Shown: positions 43,780 through 53,808 of the stretch, in pieces
Position numbering within the stretch: position 1 is the stretch's first letter
Layout of the letters: the number at the start of each line of letters is the position of its first letter
Source of the DNA: Carettochelys insculpta
Lineage: Eukaryota > Chordata > Testudines > Carettochelyidae
DNA length: 64,000 bases
Direction of reading: 5' to 3'
Assembly (NCBI RefSeq): GCF_033958435.1
Contig: NC_134137.1
Location: 238,808,501 to 238,872,500, forward strand
The notes under the pieces: generated by a model
Database searches by the model: none
Told to the model about the DNA's origin: nothing
What the model saw: only the letters and a program-made list of their open reading frames with translations
Made by a program: the position numbers and the translations under genes

Positions 43780-46260
43780 TATAAAGCTATTTCTTTAATG
43801 CCTCCAGCTCCATGTCAGATTACATTTGTTCTCAGCGTAATTAAAGTATCTTATTTCACTAACTCTAGGACTAAGGTTGATATGCTCCCCTATGTTATTT
43901 AGATACCCAATTGCCTCTTCTCAAAGACGTGTTCTTTAATAATTGCCATGTGCAAGAGCGTATCTCTGACATTCCAGTTCCTGGAGTGAAAAAACTAACC
44001 TTTGGCATCTCAGCCTAAAAGAGGCAAGAAGTGAATACAGAGTGGAGGCAGCAAAGGTGCTAGATAAAGAATCACCAAGCACATAGGTGTATATGTGTCA
44101 GCTGTTCCCTGTGGTCCGCAGGCCATCACTGCCTGCCTGACAGCCACGACACAGGATTTTGTAAGTCTCTCCATTCCAGAATTGTCTGGGCTCAGGGGGG
44201 TGAAATTACCATCAGTGGCAATGTGATCTCCTCCCAGTCCACCTCATTTGTCTGGTGTCAGCAGCATGCCAAAGTGTCCTATGAGTATGACAGATTACAG
44301 CCAAGTTTAAAAGCCACGGAATCAATGGGTAAGGACAACAACAACAAGATCACAATCTCTCATCTTGTCATTGCCATAAGGTCACTCAGATTAATAGTAC
44401 TCTGTTTAAAAACTTCTGAGACTAACTCATGTTTATCAGTCTGTTTCAGGGCATGAAGCAATGGTGCCCTCTATAAAGGATTTTATAACAAGGACAAAGA
44501 GGAAAAAGTAAGTTGTGGTTTTGGCCCATGATCTGTTTTCCTAGGATGCTGAAATGGGGGTGACACTGCTCACAGCAATATGAAAATTTTAACTCTATGA
44601 TTCTATACTTTAGTGCATGTTTTAACCAGAAGTGAAATAGTTATGGCTAACGGTTGGTGGATTGCACTAGGGGTAGGGTGGCCCAGTGGCTAGGTCCCCA
44701 CAATACCTAGAGACCTGAGATGTCGGGCTTAAGCCTGCTTACTAGAGCCTATAAGTTAAGTTAGGGGCATGGCCCCAAGGGTCTAGTTTTCCCCTCCTTA
44801 CTGGGGAGGGTTTCCTCAGGATTCTCCTCCTTTGTACCTCAGGGAGGGTTTGGAGGCCATGTCCTCTGGCAGCCAACCCAGGGACAGCTCTGGCTCAGGC
44901 TTTATGGGCATCAGAGCCAGCTACTGCCTGTTGACTAGTCAGACCTGAACTGGGCTAGCTTCTCTCCTTTTATCCTACCTCCAGGCCTGACACTGGCTGC
45001 AGGTGAAGCAGGGTGGGCCTAATTGGGCAAACAAACTCTGTTTAGCCCCTGTGAGGCCTTCCTCTCACTCCTTTACACTAACATTTAAGGAGGAGGTTTT
45101 CAAGTGACTTGAGGAATGGGACACCACAAATTTCCACAGAAACCTACTAGCTGTTTGGCCCCCAACTTGCCCATTTGCTTTATGAGTCATTTCCCTAGGA
45201 GATAGGACTGGAAGCATATGACGAGAGTGATCACTAAAATCTGAATTTTAGTAAAATTCACCATCCCCAAGAAGGAGGCTTATGCTGCTGAGGGACCTGA
45301 GAAGTAAGTTCTCTAGGAATAGACCACTCTGATTTCCTTGGTCTTTAGATAACACTACAGTTTCTCCCAGGGAGCATTTGTATTCTTCAGGGACTAGCTG
45401 CCAGAAGGCTAAAAGCATGTGCTGCAGTATCTCAAATTCTTACTTTGCTGTTTTTTTAGCTATCTGAAGCAGTATGTTCAAAAGGCTGACAGCATCACAA
45501 CAGAAAATACCTGCCAAACCACTACTCCTCTTCCTCTGCTGTACAGAAACATCAGGTGATGGGGGAATAAAAAATAACTGGTTGGCTAAGGCAGCAGATA
45601 AGACTGTGTCACCATCTGCTACAAAGGAAATGATGTTCAAGCATTACCATCAGGAACGGAAAGTTTTGTAACCCAATCACAAAAAGCTACAGAAAATGAT
45701 GGAGACCAGGAAGGCTGTAATGAAGTAGGAGAATGTGAATGCTTTCTAATAAATGTGGAATAGAATAATAGCAGGCAGGATAAATGCAGTTTGCTTTATG
45801 ACACTACAGCTGGCTTTGGTTTATTAATTTATTAAAATAGTTCAGTGACAGCATCTTAATGGCAGGGAGATTCTGCATGCTTTGGGAAATTAAGGGTAAC
45901 ATTAAAAGACTCTACTTGAGGGCTGAGGAATCAGGCAAAAAGACCCAAAAATGTTACAAATGGGCAGGAAATAAAAACCCGATGCAACCTAGAAAAAAGA
46001 AATCAGTTGACTAGATTAAGGAAAAACAATGTGACATGCAGATATTCAGTTGAGAGAGAGGTTCTGAGAAAGGAGTGATGTTGTAGATGACCTAAGGTAT
46101 ACAGTGGACCATAAATTTAGATAGGAGTTTGCAGTGCAATATGGTGACAAAAGCACATGCTGTGAGGTGGCATTTAGAGATGAAACATGGAAGTGAAAGT
46201 TCTTCCCTCTGTGTTGGTAATGATAGGACATCATTTAGAACATTGCTTTTAATTTTCTAT
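43780..46260. other. No gene confirmed; unclassified GC-richer patch at 44640-45080
   Basis: The patch at 44640-45080 is richer in C/T and G than its surroundings and may be an old retroelement terminal repeat; I cannot name it. A stretch near 45460-45730 (QKADSITTENTCQ in one frame) is Ser/Thr/Glu-rich and could be an N-terminal piece of the hAT-derived sequence further right. That is a guess only. Confidence 0.35.
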
Positions 46261-46261
46261 A

Positions 46262-46398
46262 CCCGTGCTTTTCAACCTTTTTCTTCTTTTGTTGACCCTA
46301 AAACATGTTGAATGGAGGTGTTGACCCCTTTGGAAATCTTAGGCATAGCATAGGGATCCCCAGAGGTTTGTTGACCATAGGCAGATAACCACTGCTCT
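46262..46398. mobile_element. hAT-type MITE (CAGTGGTT ends), degraded
   Basis: The left part CGTGCTTTTCAACCTTTTTC and the right part (reverse complement AGCAGTGGTTATCTGCC) resemble the CAGTGGTTCTCAACC-type ends of hAT-Charlie-like MITEs. The middle contains two TTGACCC motifs. No exact 8-bp duplication was found. Confidence 0.5.
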
Positions 46399-46399
46399 A

Positions 46400-48264
46400 A
46401 CAGCAATTGTCAGTCTTAAAGAGGAAGGATGGTCCCCTGATGAAAGCACAGAAGCTGGGCTCAGACAATCTGTTCCTCCTGCTAACACTGGGAAACACCC
46501 TAGGCTTAAACTCAACCAGGTTAGCCCTTGTTGTGCATAATGAATCTTGTCCATAACCAGATTTTTAAAATGAGCTCATTGGCAGATGTTAGCTATGACA
46601 CACTCTCGTGACTCTAAAACCTGGCTGCAGCAAGGCCCTTTTCACTGTATGGGTCATATCTCGCCAACATTGCTCCACAAGAGGTTACCAAGGTAGAAGA
46701 ACCAAGGTAGTTCTAATGCACTAAGGTGAGGGTTGGATTCCAGAGGGCTCACTTCTGGTGTGATACAAAAATAAGATTTATGGGGCCTTTTTCTGGGGCA
46801 GCTCCCACATCGAGGACAGCCGTAGCTGAACTTTGGATAAGGCAGCAGGAAGCAAACAGTCCTATTTTTTGTTAAATAAACTACAATTAAAAGATAGAAT
46901 GTGTTTGTATAAAAATGCTGTGTGTGTACAAATGCTGTCATTTGCTTTAGTGTTCCCCTGGATCTTTACACATCCCCAAAACAGTAGGGTTTCAATCAAT
47001 AATTCAGATCCATATTCTCTGAGTATTATTTTTTCTTTAAGAATATAACAGGAAGCTTTATTCACCTGTGGAGAGAAACTTATAGCTAGCTCTCATGGTC
47101 ATCATGAGTATTTTTTTCTGCTACAGAGTCTTAAGCATCAAAGCAGCTCAGACCCACAGATATATATAAACTAGAAGCACAAATTCACCTTGATGGGCTT
47201 AAATATTTTCAGGAGCATTCTCTGATAGAATTACAGATCAGAAGCCAGCTGCCACAAGAACTGAGCTGTGCTAGAAGCAGAAATCACTGCCAAAGGCCCT
47301 GCCAAACAAAATATGTATGGGGAGCACTAAGAGATACTAAAATAAAACACAAATGAGACATGAAAGAGGGGGAGAAAAATCGCAACCAGCATGCAAAACA
47401 CATCTTAACCTGACCTTTTGCAGCTTGGCTACCATGCAGCTAAGGCATTGTATTTAACTAGTATCATAATTTTGGCCTGGTTTGCTCATTCACAGTATGT
47501 TCAGAAAACAAGACAATATGTCAGCTTCTGTCAAAAACACAGGAGCTGCCATGTGGGATCAAGCCATTGAGCTGTCAAGTACAACCCCATGCCTTCAGAA
47601 TCAAGCAACTGTTGGTACTTCAGAGGAAGATTATCCCTTCAGCCCCACTCCCATGTTAACACATGCTGAAGATGCAGTGATATTGGTAAGGGACAAATAT
47701 TCCTTCCTATCCCCTGTCGTGATCAGTTTATACCCTGATATATGAGATTTGATTACCAGTGTCTTAGCTTTCATAGCACTCTCTGAACTTTGAAATCTAG
47801 CTGTAATCTTTCACTCAAGGAAATTTGCTGCAGTGATTTCCACAAGGAGGCTGATTATGTAGAGTGGGTAACACTAACTTTGGTGCAGAAGATATGTGCA
47901 AGTCTTTTGCAACTCTTGAGCATCATTTAAATCCTCGAAGGAAGGGTTAAGTGGGACCTAAGAGGAACCCTCATGCTTGTCCTCAATACTATGGTTAATT
48001 TCATGTTATGTGAAGAAATAATCCCTTTAATTGCTCTACCCATAATTGTTAATTTTATTAACCCTTTTTCCGTGGGATATCGTGAAAAAAGCACTGTACA
48101 TACAGTATCATCTAGGCCAATGGGGCCCTAATCTTAATTGGGGCCTTGGGGTACTAATGTAATATCCTGCTTATCACTTGACCAGAGTGATACTACAATT
48201 CTTCTTACGTTTTCCCATTGATATGCTAAATAACCTAATTTTTGTAGTCTCATCATACTATAAT
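46400..48264. other. No gene confirmed; possible short coding remnant at 47482-47690
   Basis: The frame from 47482 reads Ser/Thr-rich sequence and meets a donor-like TTGGTAAGGG near 47683-47692. It might be an exon of a hAT-derived gene, but it has no diagnostic domain. The rest is unclassified. Confidence 0.35.
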
Positions 48265-48598
48265 TGGCACTTTTGTCAACAGCCTTCTGTTTTTCCCCCA
48301 TGAGGCAGAACACCTTTCTCAACAGAGTGTGTCAACAAAACCACCAGGTGGACATGCCAGGGGGCCTTCTGTCCACAGATAGGGCATCCGGGTCACCGGG
48401 CAGTCCTGTCTGCTGTGAATCTGGTTGGCTGTTGCGTCAAGAGAGCGGCCAGGCAGTCCAGCCTCTCCCTGTTGATAGAGCAGATCGCTTTTTCAATACA
48501 CGTTGCTTTCTGGCTGCAATCCGTCAACAGACGTTTTGTAGGAAGATATCTTCTGACCGTCATGTCTGTCGACAGATTGCTGTAGTGTAGACACAGCC
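48265..48598. mobile_element. Harbinger-type MITE, left end truncated
   Basis: The right end (reverse complement GGCTGTGTCTACACTACAGC) is the usual terminal repeat. The left side starts inside the element at GGCACTTTTGTCAACAG. Several GTCGACAG/CTGTCAAC-type motifs give internal symmetry. Confidence 0.6.
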
Positions 48599-48920
48599 AT
48601 AATGTTTGACTTTCTAAGACTGTGGAACACACTTTTATTCTCCCTAATACTGTCTCTTTTTCCCGAAAGAATGTAAAAGATGCTAATAAACAAGCCTTTA
48701 GGACCTCTGCAGAGAAAGTGAAATGCTCAGTTACAATCTATTTTTCAGTAAGGGGCAAATGTAATGAGACAGTATCTGAAACAGAACAATACAGCCCCAG
48801 CTTTAGAAAATAATGATCATTCTAGTGAAGAAGAAATTGAGGAGTGTAAGGATTTGCTCTCAGCATCCTCCTTACTCTGTGTGTTTTATCCCATCCCTAC
48901 CCCGTCTCTACCTTCCATCT

Positions 48921-49469
48921 CAGGGGTGGCCAACCCGTGGCTCTTGAGACACATGTGGCTGTTCGAGCAATTAAATGCAGCTCCTCCTCAGAGCTGCACG
49001 CTGGGAGTGCTATCTGCCTGCTCTGCGCCCACATCCCTGTGCTTGGATTGGAGATGCACATGGTGGTGGTGGTGGCAGTGGGTCTAGCAGCAGCTCCAGT
49101 GAGTCACCAGTATTGAATTAGAGTGTGCGAGGGCTGGGGGTGCCTGCTTCTGGGGGAGGGCATTGAGTTACAGCAGGGTGGCTGGAGGTGCCTGGCTCTG
49201 GGGGAGGGGCAGGACATTCAGTGAGTGTGGGGGTGCCTGGCTCTTTGAGAAGGCATTCAGTTAGAGCAGGGGGGGCTGGGGGATGCCTGGCTCTGGGGAT
49301 GGGCATTGAACCACATACTATATATTTTATATGTCAATATGTTGATCTATGTCATATATAGCTATATATAGATATATTAAATATAAATAAATATCTAATG
49401 AGTGAGTGGCTCTTTGCACTCTATCCACTGCTATTTTGGCTCTTAGTCGCTAACTGATTGGCCACCCTG
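48921..49469. mobile_element. hAT-type non-autonomous element with internal minisatellite
   Basis: The left end CAGGGGTGGCCAACCCGTGG and the reverse complement of the right end CAGGGTGGCCAATCAGTTAG are inverted terminal repeats. The flanking octamers TTCCATCT and GTCGATCT agree at 6 of 8 positions, consistent with an aged hAT duplication. Inside are about four imperfect copies of a GGTGCCTGGCTCTGGGGG-type unit (49112-49309), then an AT-rich tract near 49312-49395. Confidence 0.7.
49112..49309. repeat. G-rich minisatellite, about four imperfect units
   Basis: Units of roughly 45-60 bases repeat the order GGGGTGCCTGGCTCTGGGG, AGGGCATTCAGTTAGAGCAG. On the minus strand this gives a spurious Pro-rich open frame (49118-49306), which is not a gene. 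Confidence 0.65.
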
Positions 49470-49679
49470 GTCGATCTAGTGTGTTTAGACTGTAAATTCT
49501 TCAGGGCAGGGGCTATCTACTCTTCTATCTGTACATTGTCTAGGGAATGAAGTTCCATTCTCCGCTACTACCACAATAAATACGAGTAATAATACATTCT
49601 TAATGTGTAAACATGAAGTATAAACATGGAAATATTTGATAATGGAAATCCTATAATAAGGAATTAGGAGATTTACCTG

Positions 49680-50277
49680 AAGATAATGAATGGAGAAGTG
49701 AATAAAGTTATGGATACTCTTCCAGGTTTCCTGGCAGTATATAGGAGAAGGATAATAAAAGAGGAATATGTCTTATATGAAAAGAAGAGTAAGGACACAG
49801 AAAGATCTGGTTTACGTGAAAAGGAGAGAAATGATCAAGAGGAATCAGCTTCATATTATGACAGAAACAGCAGTGACAAAAATTACAGAACACAGGTCAG
49901 CACATTAGATCCTGCTTTATTGCCAGCAATCCTAAACTCTGCTGATATTAATCATATGATTTCGAATGGTCTGGGAATAGTTGAGTATTTGATGTTTCCA
50001 GTAAATAAGTGGAAGAGACACGTCTCAAAGCCATACTGTGAAAGTGCTCAAGAATGGTGAGAAACTGAATTGGCATTAGCTAATTCACTTGAAATAACTG
50101 ACAAAGCGTTTTTGCCAAAAAATATTTGACAAGAATGCCAAATCATTTGTTGTGCTTTTTGCTACAGTTACTGACACAACTTAGCTGATGCTCTGACATA
50201 ACATGAAAAGTCACCTGGACGTTTTATGGCTTACTCTAAATGAACAGAGGTTGAGTTTGGGATGAAGCTGTAAAAAA
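49680..50277 (+). pseudogene. hAT (ZMYM1/DUF4371-like) transposase, N-terminal segment, split by DIRS
   Basis: The frame from 49686 reads a charged N-terminus, then DPALLPAILNSADINHMISN and VEYLMFPVNKWKRHVSKPYC. This fits the TTF-type zinc-finger entry region of ZMYM1-like hAT transposases (Asp-Pro-Ala ... Phe-Pro ... Arg-x-Phe/Val-Ser). A stop follows at 50060. The homology resumes beyond 56245, so the 5.97 kb DIRS element was inserted into this sequence. The family acts as nuclear DNA transposases, and many vertebrate copies are domesticated. This one is dead. Confidence 0.6.
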
Positions 50278-50465
50278 GAGAAGTTACTCACCTGTTTGTC
50301 GAGATGTGTCCCTGTGGGTGCTCCACAGTAGGTGTCGGGCTCGCCCCGGCGCCGCAGCTCGGAAAATCTTCAGCAGTCTCCGTCGGGTCGCGCATGCGCC
50401 GATGCGCGTCGGCTCTTTGTGCGCTTACGGTCACGTGCGATCCGGTCCCCGCCAGTTCCTGATCA
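50278..50465. repeat. DIRS inverted terminal repeat, left
   Basis: The stretch from CTGTGGGTGCTCCACAGTAG through CGCTTACGGTCACGTGCG to CCCCGCCAGTTCC is the reverse complement of 56070-56235 with few differences. The outermost ~18 bases (GAGAAGTTACTCACCTGT) are unique to this end and are copied in the internal complementary region. Confidence 0.9.
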
Positions 50466-50542
50466 ACCGCTCCGGACGCCCCTGAAAAAACACACAAACA
50501 GAGCTCCGAAGTGGGGAGGAACGGGTGGGTAGTGGAGGACAC

Positions 50543-50580
50543 ACAGGTGAGTAACTTCTCTTTCTTCTTCGAGTGGTCCC
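50543..50580. repeat. DIRS internal complementary region
   Basis: ACAGGTGAGTAACTTCTC (50543-50560) is the exact reverse complement of the left outer end (50278-50295). It is joined to TTCTTCTTCGAGTGGTCCC (50562-50580), the reverse complement of the right outer end (56227-56245). In DIRS models this region templates closing of the element into a circle. Confidence 0.9.
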
Positions 50581-50583
50581 GAT

Positions 50584-51951
50584 TTATGCGCAGCTTGCCC
50601 GTGAAAGGACTGCTGTCGACAGGCGTGTATCCTCATCAAGCATCCTGTGCATGGCGTAGTGCTTGGCGAAGGTGTCATAGGAAGACCACGTCGCCGCTCT
50701 GCAGATATCTCTCAGCGCGATGCCTTTGAAGAAGGCCGTTGACGCCGCCATCACCCTAATAGAGTGGGCTCTTGGAGGAACTGGCAGAGGAGTCTTGCAA
50801 ATCTCGTAACACAGTCTTATGCAAGACACAATGTGATTTGAAATCCTCTGTGAAGATAGTGCTTCTCCTTTTGACCTGGATGCAATGGACACCAGGAGTC
50901 TGTCTGTTTTCTGGAAAGGTTTAGTTCTATCGATGTAGAAGGCCAGTGCCCTTCTTATGTCAAGTAAGTGCAACCGTGCCTCTTCATTTGAGTTGTGAGG
51001 CTTAGGATAGAATGAGGGCAGCGCTATTGGTTCGTTGATATGAAAGTCTGAAGAGACCTTCGGAACAAAGGCTGGGTGTAATCGTAAGACCACCGCTTCT
51101 TTTGAGAAGATCGTGCAGGGTGGTGTGGACATTATGGCCGCGAGCTCACTCACTCTGCGAGCTGACGTGATTGCCAGGAGGAAAGTCGTTTTAATAGTAA
51201 GTAGTCGAAGGGGGACCGTAGCCAATGGTTCAAAGGGCAGTCCTGAGAGGGTGTGTAGAACTAGGTCTAAACTCCATGACGGCAGTATTGGTTTCCGAGG
51301 GGCGTACAGATTCATCAACCCCTTTAGGAAATGCGAGACAACATGATGGGCAAATGTGGTTGATCCATCCTGTTCATGCCGAAACGCTGATATAGCTGCC
51401 AGATGCACCTTTATAGAGGATAACGAAAGTCCGTTTTGTTTGAGTTGTAGCAAATAATCCAGAATCGTAGGTATGGTGGCGTCCCAGGGTATTAGTTGCC
51501 TGGAGGAACACCATTCGGAAAAACGCAACCATTTGTGCTGATAAGTCTTTCTGGTGGAAGTTCTCCGACTACATTCAAGGACTTGTTGTACTCCCTCTGA
51601 GCATGTAGTCTCCAAGGCGCTTAGCCATGGATTAGCCATGCTTGTAGCCGAAGTCTCTTCGGGTGCGGGTGCAGTATTGACCCCTGGGCCTGAGTGAGAA
51701 TGTCCGGTACTGTTGGTAGAGGAAATGGCTGATGTTGAGCCATGCGCAAGAGCAATGGGAACCACTGTTGCCAGTCCCAGGTTGGGACTATGAGTATCAT
51801 GTGTGCTTTCTCCCTTCTGGCCTTCTCCAAGACCTTGTGTATAAGTGTCGTGGGAGGGAACGCATAAAGTAGAAGGCCCTTCCATGGTATCATGAAGGCG
51901 TCCCCCAAAGACTCCTGTCCCATGCCTGCTCTGGAGCAGTATTGGAGACAT
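50584..51951 (-). CDS. DIRS tyrosine recombinase, intact open frame
   Basis: The open frame is 455 codons. The conserved part starts near the internal Met at codon 105 (MANPWLSAL, nucleotide 51639), overlapping the end of the RNase H frame by about 19 bases, so this is the likely true start. An N-terminal SAM-like core-binding region (codons ~125-215: STRKTYQHKWLRFSEWC, SLSSIKVHLAAISAF) precedes the catalytic domain. Visible catalytic candidates are Arg265/266 in SARRVSEL, His396-x-x-Arg399 in AHSIR, and a C-terminal Tyr at 425 or 432. The enzyme is expected to insert the circular DNA copy by strand exchange. The frame ends three bases before the internal complementary region. It is the only DIRS gene here without a visible lesion. 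Confidence 0.85.
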   Translation of the reverse strand: MSPILLQSRHGTGVFGGRLHDTMEGPSTLCVPSHDTYTQGLGEGQKGESTHDTHSPNLGLATVVPIALAHGSTSAISSTNSTGHSHSGPGVNTAPAPEETSATSMANPWLSALETTCSEGVQQVLECSRRTSTRKTYQHKWLRFSEWCSSRQLIPWDATIPTILDYLLQLKQNGLSLSSIKVHLAAISAFRHEQDGSTTFAHHVVSHFLKGLMNLYAPRKPILPSWSLDLVLHTLSGLPFEPLATVPLRLLTIKTTFLLAITSARRVSELAAIMSTPPCTIFSKEAVVLRLHPAFVPKVSSDFHINEPIALPSFYPKPHNSNEEARLHLLDIRRALAFYIDRTKPFQKTDRLLVSIASRSKGEALSSQRISNHIVSCIRLCYEICKTPLPVPPRAHSIRVMAASTAFFKGIALRDICRAATWSSYDTFAKHYAMHRMLDEDTRLSTAVLSRASCA

Positions 51952-53808
51952 TTCTTGTTTTCACGGGTGGCGGACAAGTCGATTTGGGGAAAACCCCATC
52001 TACGGAACACTTGGTGAAGTAAGTCTGAACGGATCAGCCACTCGTGAGTGGGCGCAAAGTGTCTGCTGAGTTGGTCCACCTTGATGTTGAAGACCCCCGG
52101 TAGGTATGAAGCCTTTGTGATTATATTGTTGGCGATGCACCAGTTCCAGAGTCGGACCACCTCCGCACAAAGCGTACGAGACCTGGCTCCCCCCTGTCGG
52201 TTTATATAAAACGTGGTGGTGTTGTCGGTATTCACGCCGACTATTTTTCTGCGCAGATAATTGTGAAAATGCCTGCACGCATTGAACACTGCCCTGAGCT
52301 CTAATATGTTTATGTGCAGTGTCTTCTCCGCGGGGGACCATAATCCTTGAGTGGTTTTGTTGTCCATGTGAGCCCCCCATCCCATATGGGAGGCATCTGT
52401 TGTAATGAACACAGTAATTTGCGGTTGGCGGAAGGGCACCCCATTAGGAGATTCTTGGGGTTTCCCCACCATGTTAGCGAGCTTCGTGCCTCTGTTGTAA
52501 GTGACACCCTCTTGTGGACGGTGTGGATTGAGGGTTTGTATACGGTTGCCAACCAATGCTGCAATCCTTGCATATGCAGCCTGGCGTTTTGCACCACAAA
52601 CGTGGTGGTTGCCATATGCCCCAACAGTTGTAAGCACGTGAGAACTGGAACAGTGGGGCTGTACGTTAGTAGTTGTACGAGAGATTCGATGGCACAAAAA
52701 TGAGCCTCGGGTAAATACACCTTGACGTGAATGAGTCTATCCGAGCCCCTATAAACTCTATATTTTGCGTGGGGCTGGTCTTTGACTTTGAGAAATTGAT
52801 GATGAGGCCCAGTGAGGTAAATGTGTTTGTGGTGATGTGTATCATCCGTAATACCTCCGCCCGCGAAGTTCCCTTTAGCAGGCAATCATCCAGGTACAGG
52901 AAAATGAAAACTCCCTCTCTGTGTAGGTATGCTGACACCACCGCTAAGGTCTTGGTGAAGACTCTGGGTGCTGAAGAGAGTCCAAATGGGAGGACTCTGT
53001 ACTGGAAATGATCTGTGCCCACAAGGAACCAGAGGAAACGCCTGTGGGCTGGATGAATTGCGATATGAAAATACGCATCCTGTAAGTCGAGGGCTGCAAA
53101 CCAATTGCCATGGTCTAGTGCTGTGATTATTGAAGCCATCGTAGTCATTTTGAAGCGCTGTTTGCGTAGGTACTGGTTCAGTGCGCGTAGATCCAAAATG
53201 GGTCTCCACCCTCCTGTCTTCTTTTCCGTCAGGAAATACCTGGAGTAGAACCCTTTGCCTTGAAATTGTTCCGGTAATCTCTCCACCGCCCCTATGAATA
53301 GGAGGTGGTCCACCTCCCGCCTTAATTCCGGTAGGTGAGAGGGGTCTCTGAGAAGGGGTGCGGTGGGAGGATTTGGTGGAGGTAAAGACTGGAAGGGGAT
53401 TGTGTATCCTGTGTTTACAATCTCCAATACCCACTTGTCCAATGTGATGCTTTTCCATTGTGGGTAAAATGGCTTGAGTCGGTGATGGAACATGTACTGA
53501 TATTGGCACTGAGATACGGTCTTGGCTTCGCGGCCCTCGACATACCCGTCAAACTTGCTGTCTTGCACTTTGCCCTGAGGAGGCGTTGCCCTGCTGAGGC
53601 CGGCGCCTAGGGCCCTTACAATGTGTTTGTTGATGACGTCCCTGATCATACCCCCGTTAAAATTGGGTACGTTGCTGTTGGTAACCATAACGGTGTTGCT
53701 GAGGATAAAATTTCTTCCTTCTGAACGGTGGGATATATATCCCCAAAGTCCGAAGTGTCGCTCTGGAATCTTTGCTCGAGTGTAGGACTGAGTCGGTCGA
53801 TTCAGCAA
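51621..53808 (-). pseudogene. DIRS reverse transcriptase-RNase H, two frameshifts
   Basis: The first frame (52666-53808) holds the RT: HLPELRREVDHLLFIGAVER, GGWRPILDLRALNQYL, ALDLQDAYFHIAIHP, VLPFGLSSAPRVFTKTL and the catalytic YLDD at codons 305-308. Near 52730 the reading moves to the frame 52310-52885 (VYLPEAHFCAIESL, LQLLGHMATTT). Near 52410 it moves again to 51621-52697 with the RNase H: FITTDASHMGWGA, ILELRAVFNA, NTDNTTTFYIN and YLPGVFNIKVDQLSR. The acidic residues expected for both enzymes are visible, so only the two frameshifts break the protein. The protein copies the RNA and removes it from the hybrid. Confidence 0.85.

Noticed and set aside
49118..49306. Pro-rich minus-strand open frame
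   Set aside because: It is a product of the G-rich minisatellite inside a hAT-type MITE.
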